From positions 186,001 to 250,000 of the forward strand of contig NZ_JASMWN010000002.1 of the NCBI RefSeq assembly GCF_032595355.1: 64,000 nucleotides of DNA. The letters run 5' to 3'. Below the pieces are notes generated by a model that did no database searches, had not been told where the DNA came from, and saw only the letters and a list, made by a program, of their open reading frames with translations. Numbering within the stretch: position 1 is the stretch's first letter; each line of letters begins with the position of its first letter. The translations under genes were made by a program, and so were the position numbers. Positions 25,889 to 34,199 of the stretch are shown here, piece by piece. This stretch comes from Sedimentitalea todarodis. GTDB lineage: Bacteria; Pseudomonadota; Alphaproteobacteria; Rhodobacterales; Rhodobacteraceae.

Positions 25889-27253
25889 ATGCCGGGATTG
25901 ATGACATTTGAGGCACTGAAATCGGCTGTTACGGACGGCACGGTCGATACCGTTCTCGCCTGCATCGTCGACATGCAGGGCCGACTGATGGGCAAACGCT
26001 TTCTCGCGCAGCATTTCGTCGACAGCGCCTGGGAAGAGACCCATTGCTGCAACTACCTGCTGGCCACCGATCTGGAGATGGCCACGCCCGATGGCTATGC
26101 CAGCACAAGCTGGCAGTCCGGTTATGGCGACTACGTCATGAAACCCGACCTGACCACCATCCGCCCGATGCCGTGGCTGGAGGGCACCGTCATGGTGCTC
26201 TGCGATGTACTGGACCACCACAACCACAAGCCGATCAGCCATTCGCCCCGCGCGGTGCTGAAACGCCAGATCGCCCGTTGCGAGGCGATGGGGCTGACGC
26301 CGGTCATGGCCACCGAACTGGAATTCTTCCTGTTCGAGAAATCCTTTGCCGAGATTGCCAAGGGCGGCTACCGCGACCTGACCCCGATCAGCGGCTACAA
26401 CGAGGATTACAACATCCTGCAAACCAGCCGCGAAGAACCTGTGATGCGCCCCTTGCGCAATCACCTCTATGCCGCCGGCATCCCGATCGAAAACTCCAAG
26501 GGCGAGGCCGAAGCCGGGCAGGAAGAGCTGAACATCAGATACGGCCCGGCGCTGGACACCGCAGATTTCCACACCATCGCCAAACACGCAACAAAGGAAA
26601 TCGCGGATCAGCAAGGCCACGCCGCCAGTTTTCTGCCCAAATGGCATCCGGATCGCGTCGGCAGTTCCGCGCATGTCCATCAATCGCTGTGGCAGGGCAG
26701 GGAAAACGCCTTTCATGACCCGGCGGGTGATCACGGCATGTCCGACCTGATGCGGCACTATGTGGCGGGGTTGATCAAATACGCTCCCGACATGATGGTG
26801 TTCATGGCCCCCTACATCAACAGCTACAAGCGCTTCTCCAAAGGCACCTTTGCCCCGACCAAAACGGTCTGGTCGGTCGACAACCGCACCGCAGGGTTCC
26901 GCCTTTGCGGTGCTGACAGCAAAGGCGTGCGGGTGGAATGCCGGATACCGGGATCGGACATGAATCCCTATCTGGCACAGGCCGCACAACTGGCCGCCGG
27001 GTTGGCAGGGATCGAAGAGGAACTGGAGTTGCAAAAGCCCACGACCGGCGACATTTACGAGGCCGAACGGGCGGGCGAAATCCCCCGCACCCTGCGCGAC
27101 GCGCTGGCGACACTGAACGGTTCCGCGATGCTGCGTACCGCCATGGGCGAAGATGTGATCGACCATTACTGTCGGGCGGCAAGCTGGGAGATCGAGGAAT
27201 TTGACAAGGCTGTGACCGACTACGAAATCGCCCGTGGTTTTGAGCGGGCCTGA
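25889..27253 (+). CDS. Glutamine synthetase family ligase (gamma-glutamyl-amine synthetase-like)
   Basis: A 454-residue glutamine-synthetase-fold enzyme. The metal and substrate residues are in VMATELEFFLFE, NSKGEAEAGQEELNIRYG and SSAHVHQSLW; AGFRLCGADSKGVRVECRIPG carries the glutamate-binding Arg. The sequence is PuuA/GlnT-like rather than the housekeeping GlnA, lacking an evident adenylylation Tyr motif. PuuA-type enzymes join glutamate to amines so that they can be oxidised. Following a TRAP importer and preceding an iron dehydrogenase, it probably glutamylates an amine or amino acid released by the amidohydrolase. Exact substrate unknown. Confidence 0.85.
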   Translation: MPGLMTFEALKSAVTDGTVDTVLACIVDMQGRLMGKRFLAQHFVDSAWEETHCCNYLLATDLEMATPDGYASTSWQSGYGDYVMKPDLTTIRPMPWLEGTVMVLCDVLDHHNHKPISHSPRAVLKRQIARCEAMGLTPVMATELEFFLFEKSFAEIAKGGYRDLTPISGYNEDYNILQTSREEPVMRPLRNHLYAAGIPIENSKGEAEAGQEELNIRYGPALDTADFHTIAKHATKEIADQQGHAASFLPKWHPDRVGSSAHVHQSLWQGRENAFHDPAGDHGMSDLMRHYVAGLIKYAPDMMVFMAPYINSYKRFSKGTFAPTKTVWSVDNRTAGFRLCGADSKGVRVECRIPGSDMNPYLAQAAQLAAGLAGIEEELELQKPTTGDIYEAERAGEIPRTLRDALATLNGSAMLRTAMGEDVIDHYCRAASWEIEEFDKAVTDYEIARGFERA

Positions 27254-27299
27254 CACCGCCTGACTTCGCCTGCCCCCGGATTTTCTGGAGCCCATCAAC

Positions 27300-27515
27300 A
27301 TGAACGCATCTGTCTGGATCACCGACACCGCACGCGCCGAGACCATTGGTGCGCGGCGTGAGACCGGCACCGATTTCACGACCTGCGCCGGTTATCCTGA
27401 CCCGGTGCTCTTTCGGACAGGATGCAAGGACACCGGACGCGATAGCGGGCTATCGGTGCTCGGCTACCATCACCTGACACGCACGAAATCCTATCATCTG
27501 AGGAAATTGCCATGA
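27300..27515 (+). CDS. Possible small protein coupled to the iron alcohol dehydrogenase gene
   Basis: A 71-codon frame fills most of the 258-bp gap. It has GGAG about 9 nt upstream of ATG 27300, and its TGA overlaps the ATG of the next gene (ATGA), as coupled genes often do. The protein has no recognised domain. The first half uses GC-rich third positions like neighbouring genes; the second half (LSVLGYHHLTRTKSYHLRKL) looks less coding. It may be a small gene, the shortened remains of a longer one, or chance. Confidence 0.3.
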   Translation: MNASVWITDTARAETIGARRETGTDFTTCAGYPDPVLFRTGCKDTGRDSGLSVLGYHHLTRTKSYHLRKLP

Positions 27516-28657
27516 CTGCGACCGTGAACTGGTCATATCCCACCGCGATCCGTTTTGGCGCGGGCCGTATCTCCGAGCTGGCCGAGGCCTGCAAGGCGAA
27601 TGGGATCAAGCGCCCGTTGCTGGTGACCGACAGGGGGTTGTCGAACCTGCCGATCACCCAGCACGCGTTGGATGTTCTGGATTCCGCCGGGTTGGGCCGG
27701 GCGATGTTTCATGACGTCGATCCAAACCCGAACGAAATCAACCTTGCCGCTGGCGTCGTCGCCTATCAGGACGGCGGCCATGACGGGGTGGTGGCCTTTG
27801 GCGGTGGGTCGGGCCTTGATCTGGGCAAGCTGGTCGCCTTCATGGCTGGCCAGAACCGGCCGGTCTGGGATTTCGAAGATGTCGGCGACTGGTGGAGCCG
27901 CGCCGATGCCGACGCCATTGCGCCGATCATCGCCGTGCCAACGACGGCCGGCACCGGGTCCGAGGTGGGGCGTGCATCGGTTCTGACCAATTCGCTCACC
28001 CACGAGAAAAAGATCATCTTTCACCCGAAACTCCTGCCCTCGGTGGTGATTGCCGATCCGAAACTGACGGTCGATATGCCGCGCGCGATCACGGCGGGCA
28101 CCGGAATGGACGCCTTTGCCCATTGCCTGGAGGCGTTCTGTTCACCGCATTACCACCCGATGAGTCAGGGCATCGCGCTGGAAGGGATGCGGCTGGTCAA
28201 GGAAAACCTGCCCGCCGCCTATGCCGACAAAACCGATCTGAAGGCGCGGGCGGAAATGATGAGCGCGGCGATGATGGGCGCGACGGCGTTTCAGAAAGGA
28301 CTGGGCGCGATCCACGCCCTGTCCCATCCCATCGGCGCTGTCTTCAACACGCATCACGGCACCACCAACGCCGTGGTGATGCAACCGGTGCTGCGTTTCA
28401 ATCGCCCCGCGATAGAAGACCGGCTGATCATGGCCGCCGCCTATCTGGGCATCAAGGACGGTTTTGACGGGTTCTACGATTTCGTCGGAAGTCTGACCAG
28501 CCGGCTGGGCATTCCCAAGACGCTGACCGATCTCGGAGTGGGTGATCCCGATATCGACGCGCTGGTCACCTCGGCGTTGAAGGACCCCAGCACCGGCGGA
28601 AATCCGGTGAAAATGACGCCCGAGAACACCAGGTCGCTGTTGCTCGACTGTCTGTAA
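27512..28657 (+). CDS. Iron-containing alcohol dehydrogenase
   Basis: A 381-residue group III alcohol dehydrogenase, oxidising an alcohol or reducing an aldehyde with NAD(P). The nucleotide loop is VAFGGGSGLDLGKLVAF. VPTTAGTGSEVGRASVL and AGTGMDAFAHCLEAFCSPHYHP follow, then AIHALSHPIGAVFNTHHGTTN, which supplies the Fe2+ ligands (Asp and three His). ATG 27512 has a GAGGAAA ribosome site. It is the last gene of the amidohydrolase-TRAP-ligase operon and would act on a hydroxy or aldehyde product of that pathway. Confidence 0.9.
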   Translation: MTATVNWSYPTAIRFGAGRISELAEACKANGIKRPLLVTDRGLSNLPITQHALDVLDSAGLGRAMFHDVDPNPNEINLAAGVVAYQDGGHDGVVAFGGGSGLDLGKLVAFMAGQNRPVWDFEDVGDWWSRADADAIAPIIAVPTTAGTGSEVGRASVLTNSLTHEKKIIFHPKLLPSVVIADPKLTVDMPRAITAGTGMDAFAHCLEAFCSPHYHPMSQGIALEGMRLVKENLPAAYADKTDLKARAEMMSAAMMGATAFQKGLGAIHALSHPIGAVFNTHHGTTNAVVMQPVLRFNRPAIEDRLIMAAAYLGIKDGFDGFYDFVGSLTSRLGIPKTLTDLGVGDPDIDALVTSALKDPSTGGNPVKMTPENTRSLLLDCL

Positions 28658-28662
28658 GAAAT

Positions 28663-28688
28663 CCCCCACCGCGAAACCGCGATGGGGG
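28663..28688. terminator. Hairpin between convergent genes
   Basis: CCCCCACCGCG and CGCGATGGGGG pair with one mismatch around a short A-rich loop, 6 bp after the alcohol dehydrogenase stop. There is no clear U-tract, so termination is likely but not certain. Confidence 0.55.
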
Positions 28689-28751
28689 CGTTCATGAAGG
28701 AGCAGGCCCTGCGCAACGCGCGCGGGCGGTATCATAGTGCCCCAGGTTGGC

Positions 28752-29282
28752 TCAGGCGCCGATTTCCTCGTTGCATTTGCGGCTCTCCTCGATGGCTTTG
28801 AACGTCCCTTCCAGGTTGATCACAAACGCACCTTCATGTTCCGGCATGACAACCATGTCGTATTTCTTCATCACGTCCGAGATGAATTTCGGATCATTTG
28901 AAAGCACATAGCCACCGGTGTAGCCGTCGGCCAGATGCTTGCTCTTTTGCTGGGCTTCACCCTCGTAAAGATCACCGTCAATCGCAATCAGGAGCTTCTC
29001 CTTGCCGCCGGACAGACCGATATCGGCCTGGGTGAACACGCCGAGATAGCCAAGCGTGTGATCGGCGGTCAGCCCCATTTGCAGGACGTTGCCGGCATCG
29101 TCCACGCGCTCGGCAAGACAGGACTGCCGGGTCTCATCCTGATAGATCGTCCAACCTTCGGCCTCGCCCCATTTGGTAAAGACGCTGTCGCTTGACGGCA
29201 AAACCCCGTCTGATGCCAACGCTGCACCAACCGACAGGGAAAGAACGGCGCCAGCGGCCGCAACCATTCGCGTAAATGTCAT
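28752..29282 (-). CDS. Exported hypothetical protein
   Basis: A 176-residue protein with a signal peptide (FTRMVAAAGAVLSLSVGAALASDG). The mature part is one small alpha/beta domain with two cysteines, in RQSCLAERVD and ESRKCNEE, which could form a disulfide in the periplasm. I do not recognise the family. ATG 29282 follows GGAG by a normal spacing; ATG 29294 upstream has no ribosome site. It is convergent with the alcohol dehydrogenase gene and stands beside the degraded transporter region. Confidence 0.75.
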   Translation of the reverse strand: MTFTRMVAAAGAVLSLSVGAALASDGVLPSSDSVFTKWGEAEGWTIYQDETRQSCLAERVDDAGNVLQMGLTADHTLGYLGVFTQADIGLSGGKEKLLIAIDGDLYEGEAQQKSKHLADGYTGGYVLSNDPKFISDVMKKYDMVVMPEHEGAFVINLEGTFKAIEESRKCNEEIGA

Positions 29283-29491
29283 TGAAAACTCCATGTGATT
29301 TCATTCGGGCCTGGACGCATATTCAGCGGTTGTCAGAACCGTCTATCAACGCCCCGATACAGCCGGAACGTGCATTGAACAGCATTAACTCACCGAATGC
29401 GTCATGAAGGCAAGATGCAGCTTTGGGCGCAAATTGGAAGGCCAAAAGCGCAAAAACGCAGGGCGCATTGTTCGACGTTCGCAGATCTGGT

Positions 29492-29650
29492 TCAGAATAC
29501 CCGGAAAAACCGACCACATCCCGGCTCTGGCAGGCCTTTGGGCACGATCACAAAGCGCATGATCTGGCTCTTGCGGGCGCCCAGGGGACAGGCCGCGTGC
29601 ACCTTCGAGATATTGACGCCCGACACCCCCGAACGCGCCGCGATGGCCAT
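29492..29650 (-). pseudogene. TauC-like ABC permease fragment
   Basis: This frame encodes AACPLGARKSQIMRFVIVPK followed by GLPE. It matches the EAA loop of taurine/nitrate-type ABC permeases (EAA...G.........I.LP..LP), after which similarity ends and a stop follows at 29492. No membrane helices remain on either side. It lies in the same frame as, and immediately after, the ATPase fragment, separated by one stop codon. The order ATPase then permease is that of tauABC. Confidence 0.6.
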
Positions 29651-29890
29651 GATCCAAAGCGCACCTTGTTAAAGTACCATGCCGCGCTCTGCGTCGGGGC
29701 CGCTCACGGTATGCCCGTTCAGAACGATCTTCCCTTCGGTCGGTGCCAGCACGCCGGCCACAATGTTGAGCAACGTTGTCTTACCGCAACCGGATGGGCG
29801 AAAAACCGACAGGAGTTCGCCCTGATTCAAGGTTAGCAACACCTCCCCAAGCGCCTGTATGGAACCACCGGCCGGCAGTTCAGAACTGCA
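29651..29890 (-). pseudogene. TauB-like ABC ATPase fragment
   Basis: This minus-strand frame reads VLLTLNQGELLSVFRPSGCG, KTTLLNIVAGVLAPTEGKIV and LNGHTVSGPDAERGMVL. It is the first third of a taurine-type ABC ATPase (compare the TauB pattern GPSGCGKTTLLN..AG ... GPGAERG.VFQ). The first Walker A glycine has become Arg, a TAA falls where VFQ should continue, and no signature or Walker B follows. The gene is therefore dead. It lies upstream of tpa on the opposite strand, where a taurine importer would be expected. Confidence 0.75.
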
Positions 29891-29981
29891 TGGACAAATT
29901 CTTGACAATTCAACACTTTATCATGTATTTCAGAATGCTATGCAGCTATCGGCGCTGACCGTTCGGTGTGATGATCCGAAT

Positions 29982-30014
29982 TTGGACTCAAGTTGAGAGC
30001 GCAACTGGCCCTAC
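29982..30014 (+). promoter_or_regulatory. TauR operator candidate upstream of tpa
   Basis: TTGGACTCAA (29982-29991) and CTGGCCCTAC (30005-30014) are direct repeats whose starts are 23 bp apart, each two mismatches from CTGGAC-Y-TAA. I recall that consensus for TauR in Rhodobacter; this was not checked. The same spacing occurs upstream of xsc and tauR. The pair lies 100 bp before the tpa ATG. Confidence 0.6.
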
Positions 30015-30113
30015 GATGTACACGGCTTTTGCCCTCATGCTGCAGAAGTAGCGACTCTGGCTTTTCAGGCCAGACTTGTCGCGCGTATCCCTTGTTCCCG
30101 GAAAGGACATGCC

Positions 30114-31505
30114 ATGGACGGTACGTTCAGCGAAAATGATATTTCTCACGTGGTCGAGGCCGACAAGGCGCATATCTGGCATCACCTGAGCCAACACAAG
30201 CCCTACGAGACGACCGATCCCAGGATCATCGTCGAGGGCAAGGGCATGCGTGTCTGGGACCAGAAGGGCAAAGAGCATCTGGACGCGGTCTCCGGCGGTG
30301 TCTGGACGGTAAATGTCGGCTATGGTCGTGAATCCATTGCCAACGCCGTCCGTGACCAGTTGATCAAACTGAACTATTTCGCCGGTTCCGCAGGATCGAT
30401 TCCCGGCGCACTGTTTGCCGAAAAGCTGATCGAAAAAATGCCGGGGATGAGCCGCGTCTATTATACCAACTCCGGCTCCGAGGCGAACGAGAAGGCGTTC
30501 AAGATGGTGCGCCAGATCGCGCACAAGAAGTTCGGCGGCAAGAAACACAAGATCCTGTACCGCGACCGGGATTATCACGGCACCACCATCGCCTGTCTGT
30601 CCGCAGGCGGTCAGGACGAGCGCGGCGCGCAATACGGCCCGTTCACACCCGGTTTCGTGCGCGTGCCCCATTGCCTGGAATACCGCGCCTTTGAACAGGA
30701 CGGCGCGCCGGTCGAAAACTATGGCCTGTGGGCCGCCGACCAGATCGAAGCGGCGATCCTGCGCGAAGGTCCCGACACCGTCGGCTCCCTGTGTCTTGAG
30801 CCAGTGACAGCTGGCGGCGGCGTGATCACCCCGCCAAGCGGCTACTGGGAACGGGTGCAGGAGATCTGCGAAAAATACGGATTGCTGCTGCATATCGATG
30901 AAGTTGTCTGTGGCGTCGGGCGCACCGGAAGCTGGTTTGGCTATCAGGATTACGGGGTGAAACCGGACATGGTGACGATGGCCAAGGGTGTCGCCTCGGG
31001 CTATGCGGCCATTGCCTGCCTTGTGACCAACGAAGGTGTGTTTGACAGTTTCAAGACAAATGCCGACGACCCGCTCGACTATTTCCGCGATATCTCGACC
31101 TTTGGCGGTTGCACCGCCGGGCCCGCTGCGGCGCTGGAGAACATTCGCATCATCGAAGACGAAAACCTGCTGGAGAACACCAACCAGATGGGTGCCCGGA
31201 TGATGGACAACCTGAACGCGCTGATGGAGAAACACGCGGTCATCGGTGACGTCCGCGGCAAGGGTCTGTTTGTCGGCGCGGAGCTGGTTCAGGATCGCGA
31301 CAGCCGGGTGCCAACGGCAGAAAAGCAGGTGACGGCAGTGGTTGCCGACTGCATGGCCCAGGGCGTCATCATCGGTATGACCAACCGCTCGATTCCGGGC
31401 TACAACAACACGCTGTGCTTCTCGCCGGCGTTGATCGCAACGGCTGATGACATAGACCGCATCACCGACGCGGTGGATGGCGCATTGGGGCGCGTCTTCG
31501 GCTGA
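30114..31505 (+). CDS. tpa: Taurine--pyruvate aminotransferase
   Basis: Tpa moves the amino group of taurine to pyruvate, giving sulfoacetaldehyde and alanine, the first step of taurine dissimilation. The 463-residue class III aminotransferase shows GVWTVNVGYGRESIANAVRD, TNSGSEANEKAFKMVRQ (PLP phosphate), Asp262 in LLHIDEVVCGVGRTGSW and the PLP Lys291 in VTMAKGVASGYA. The N-terminus (ADKAHIWHHLSQHKPYE) is typical of Tpa. xsc, tauR, pta and soeABC nearby support this over a generic omega-transaminase. ATG 30114 has a GGAAAGGA site. It is preceded by paired TauR-like repeats and followed by a hairpin. Confidence 0.95.
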   Translation: MDGTFSENDISHVVEADKAHIWHHLSQHKPYETTDPRIIVEGKGMRVWDQKGKEHLDAVSGGVWTVNVGYGRESIANAVRDQLIKLNYFAGSAGSIPGALFAEKLIEKMPGMSRVYYTNSGSEANEKAFKMVRQIAHKKFGGKKHKILYRDRDYHGTTIACLSAGGQDERGAQYGPFTPGFVRVPHCLEYRAFEQDGAPVENYGLWAADQIEAAILREGPDTVGSLCLEPVTAGGGVITPPSGYWERVQEICEKYGLLLHIDEVVCGVGRTGSWFGYQDYGVKPDMVTMAKGVASGYAAIACLVTNEGVFDSFKTNADDPLDYFRDISTFGGCTAGPAAALENIRIIEDENLLENTNQMGARMMDNLNALMEKHAVIGDVRGKGLFVGAELVQDRDSRVPTAEKQVTAVVADCMAQGVIIGMTNRSIPGYNNTLCFSPALIATADDIDRITDAVDGALGRVFG

Positions 31506-31512
31506 ATGACAA

Positions 31513-31549
31513 TGGCGCGCGCGGGTGGCTGAGGCCCCTGCGTGCGCCA
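31513..31549 (+). terminator. Hairpin after tpa
   Basis: TGGCGCGCGCGGG and CCTGCGTGCGCCA form a 13-bp stem with two G-U pairs, 8 bp after the tpa stop. No U-tract follows. It may end or attenuate the tpa transcript before the methyltransferase gene. Confidence 0.45.
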
Positions 31550-31718
31550 GCAGTTGTCAAAGCAACCAGGCCGAACCCTGACCAGGAAAACCGCTCTGAA
31601 CCAGGGCAGCCCGTCGTTGGCTGGTTTCTGTCCGTTCAAGATTTGACCGAAAGGTCTTTGTCCATTGTCCAAGCTGTGCAGAATGGCCTAACCGCCCCTG
31701 CCCGCAAAGGACGCAGCC

Positions 31719-32666
31719 ATGCAAGCCCCCGATACTTCGCAAGAGCACGCATCTGCCCGGCTGCACGCAGCCCTTGGCGCACTGGACAGCGCCATGATCG
31801 AATTGGACGAGGTGCAAAAGAAATTCGACTCCGTCAGTGGCCGGATCGATTCCCTGCTGATCAACACGGCAAAGTCGCCAACTGCCAATCTGGGGGCGAA
31901 CCTGCGCTCGCTGAATGCCCGCAGCGAAGTGCTGCGCAAGGCGCTCGACCGGGCGCGGCGCAATTTTGCGAGTGCCCGAAAGGGCTATCACCAAGCCTCG
32001 CGGGCCTATGCCAGCAAACACGAACAGCACACCGATGCGCTCGCCGCTGCGCGCATGGAGCTGGCAGATGCCGAGCGCTGCAAGGGTGCCTTGTCGCGCA
32101 GTATCTCGTCATGGCTCGACCCCAGGGATCTCGGAGGCGGGACCCAGAGCGCACAGACCCTGAAGGGGCATGAAGGCTCCTTCGGGTATCTCCCGATCAA
32201 TCCGGCGCGGTTCTTTGACCTGCTGATCGTGCTTGAACGGGTTCTGGCGCTGGACGCGGATTTTGATGATCCGGTACTGCGCCACCGCCCCGTTCGATTT
32301 CTTGATGTCGGTTGCGGCACCGGGCGCAACCTGGCGCTGGTAAGATCGGGCAATGTGCTCAAGACCGAAGCGCTGGCCGGGTTCGATATCGACGCGGGAC
32401 GGATCGCAGAGGGCAAGGCCGCGTTTGATCTCGATACGGAATTGAGCGTCGCGGATGCCATGACCTTTGACTATGGCGGCCACGATGTGATCTATTCCTT
32501 CCGCCCCTTTCACGATCCGGACATGATGCAACAATACGAATCCCATCTTGTCGCCTCGATGCAGACTTCGGCCTATCTGATTGCGGTGCTGCCCGAAGAC
32601 CTGGTGCGGTTTCCCGAACTCAGCTGTGTATCCGGCTCGCGTGGCATCTGGAAGAAGACCGGTTGA
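31719..32666 (+). CDS. SAM-dependent methyltransferase with N-terminal coiled coil
   Basis: A 315-residue two-part protein. Residues 1-125 are helical and rich in charged residues and Ala (ELDEVQKKFDSVSGRIDSLL, YASKHEQHTDALAAARMELA), most likely a coiled coil. Residues 165-315 form a class I methyltransferase: RFLDVGCGTGRNLALV is motif I, GFDIDAGRIAEGKA motif II and VADAMTF motif III. YSFRPFHDPDMM replaces the usual motif IV. It lies between tpa and tauR, transcribed in the same direction. I know of no methylation step in taurine breakdown, so the substrate is unknown. Confidence 0.75.
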   Translation: MQAPDTSQEHASARLHAALGALDSAMIELDEVQKKFDSVSGRIDSLLINTAKSPTANLGANLRSLNARSEVLRKALDRARRNFASARKGYHQASRAYASKHEQHTDALAAARMELADAERCKGALSRSISSWLDPRDLGGGTQSAQTLKGHEGSFGYLPINPARFFDLLIVLERVLALDADFDDPVLRHRPVRFLDVGCGTGRNLALVRSGNVLKTEALAGFDIDAGRIAEGKAAFDLDTELSVADAMTFDYGGHDVIYSFRPFHDPDMMQQYESHLVASMQTSAYLIAVLPEDLVRFPELSCVSGSRGIWKKTG

Positions 32667-32680
32667 ACGGCACCGCGGCG

Positions 32681-32713
32681 TTAAGTCCAGATTGCAAATC
32701 CCGTTAAGTCCAG
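32681..32713 (-). promoter_or_regulatory. TauR operator candidate upstream of tauR
   Basis: TTAAGTCCAG occurs at 32681-32690 and 32704-32713, starts 23 bp apart. Its complement CTGGACTTAA fits CTGGAC-Y-TAA exactly, both times. The elements point away from tauR, opposite to those at tpa and xsc, and end 13 bp before the tauR ATG. This suggests autoregulation, or a formerly divergent promoter. Confidence 0.72.
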
Positions 32714-32726
32714 CCTATCCTGCAGC

Positions 32727-34199
32727 ATGGCAATATCGGTTGAGACGTTTTTTCTGAATCCCGACGCACAGGGCACGCTGCAGGCGCAGATCCAGCAGGT
32801 TGTCGCCGAGGGCATCCTGTCCGGCCGGTTTCATCGGGGCGAAAAACTCCCCTCTTCGCGCAAACTGGCCAACCATCTCGGAGTCAGCCGGATCACCGTG
32901 ACGCTGGCCTATACCGAATTGCTGGCGAACGACTACCTGACATCGCGTGGCCGGTCAGGCTATTTCGTGTCCGACAATGCGCCCGTACCCCCAGTCTATG
33001 CCCCATCGCACAGGACACCGGATCGGGTCGATTGGCCCCGTGCCTTTTGCCGCACCTTCACTGGCGGAGACACCCCCCACAAACCGGGTGACTGGCACAG
33101 TTACCGGTTTCCGTTCATTTATGGTCAGGCCGATCCAACGCTGTTTGATCATGCCAACTGGCGGCTCTGTGCGTTGCGCGCTTTGGGGCAAAAGGACTTC
33201 ACCTCCCTGACCGGGGACTACTACGATCAGGACGATCCTCTGCTGGTGGAATTCATCGCGCGGCACACACTTCCCCGGCGCGGAATCGCGGCCAGACCAG
33301 AGGAAATCCTGATCACCATGGGCGCGCAGAATGCCCTGTGGCTGACGGCTCAGGTCTTGCTCGACTCCACGCGCAAGGCAGCGGTCGAAGACCCCTGTTA
33401 CCACGCATTGCGCGACATTCTGAGGCAGTCAGGATGCCAGTTGGCCCCGTTGCGGGTGGACGCCGATGGCCTGCCACCGCAGGAACTGCCATCTGACACG
33501 GATGTGATCTTCACCACCCCCAGCCACCAGTCGCCGACCACGGCAACCATGCCGCTGGCACGGCGACGCGCGTTGCTGGACCGGGCGCGCGAACTGGATG
33601 CGCTGATAGTCGAGGATGATTACGAGTTCGAACTGGCGTTCCTTGCCGCCCCGTCCCCTTCGCTCAAATCCCTGGACAGCGACGGGCGGGTGATCTACGT
33701 GGGCAGTTTCTCGAAATCGCTATGCCCGGGGCTGCGGCTCGGGTACATTGTCGGGTCCGAACCGTTCATCCGGCAGGCCCGCGCGTTGCGCGCCAGCGTG
33801 CTGCGCCACCCCCCGGGCCACTTGCAGCGCACCGCCGCCTATTTCCTCAGCCTTGGTCACTTTGATGCTCAGATCCGGCGGATGTCCAAAGCGTTGCATG
33901 AACGCCGGCAGGTCATCGAAAAGGCCGTGAGCGATCATGGCCTGACAATAGCCGGGCGCGGGGTCTACGGCGGATCATCATTGTGGATGCAAGCGCCTGA
34001 AGAGACCGACACCTCGGATTGCATGCGCGTTCTGGCCAAGGAGGGTGTCTTGATCGAAGCCGGGGCCCCGTTCTTCGCAGGTCCAGACAGACCGACCCAT
34101 TTCTACCGACTGGGTTACTCCTCAATTTCATCCGCGCGCATCGGAGAGGGAATCGGGAAGATATCCAGGCATTTCGCAAATCAACGGCTCAGGATTTGA
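32727..34199 (+). CDS. tauR: TauR, MocR-type PLP-dependent activator of taurine genes
   Basis: A 490-residue GntR/MocR regulator. Residues 1-75 are a winged helix (ILSGRFHRGEKLPSSRKLAN, GVSRITVTLAYTELLANDYL). Residues 110-490 form an aminotransferase-like domain with the PLP Lys in VIYVGSFSKSLCPGLRLGY and the Asp in DALIVEDDYEFELAF. MocR proteins sense amines through PLP. In Rhodobacter TauR activates tpa and tauABC. Identity rests on the MocR layout, the taurine neighbours and the operators just upstream. Its 3' end overlaps the convergent membrane-protein gene by 11 bp. Confidence 0.85.
   Translation: MAISVETFFLNPDAQGTLQAQIQQVVAEGILSGRFHRGEKLPSSRKLANHLGVSRITVTLAYTELLANDYLTSRGRSGYFVSDNAPVPPVYAPSHRTPDRVDWPRAFCRTFTGGDTPHKPGDWHSYRFPFIYGQADPTLFDHANWRLCALRALGQKDFTSLTGDYYDQDDPLLVEFIARHTLPRRGIAARPEEILITMGAQNALWLTAQVLLDSTRKAAVEDPCYHALRDILRQSGCQLAPLRVDADGLPPQELPSDTDVIFTTPSHQSPTTATMPLARRRALLDRARELDALIVEDDYEFELAFLAAPSPSLKSLDSDGRVIYVGSFSKSLCPGLRLGYIVGSEPFIRQARALRASVLRHPPGHLQRTAAYFLSLGHFDAQIRRMSKALHERRQVIEKAVSDHGLTIAGRGVYGGSSLWMQAPEETDTSDCMRVLAKEGVLIEAGAPFFAGPDRPTHFYRLGYSSISSARIGEGIGKISRHFANQRLRI

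Noticed and set aside
25814..27379. 521-codon minus frame over the glutamine synthetase-like gene
   Set aside because: Shadow of a gene with catalytic motifs on the plus strand.
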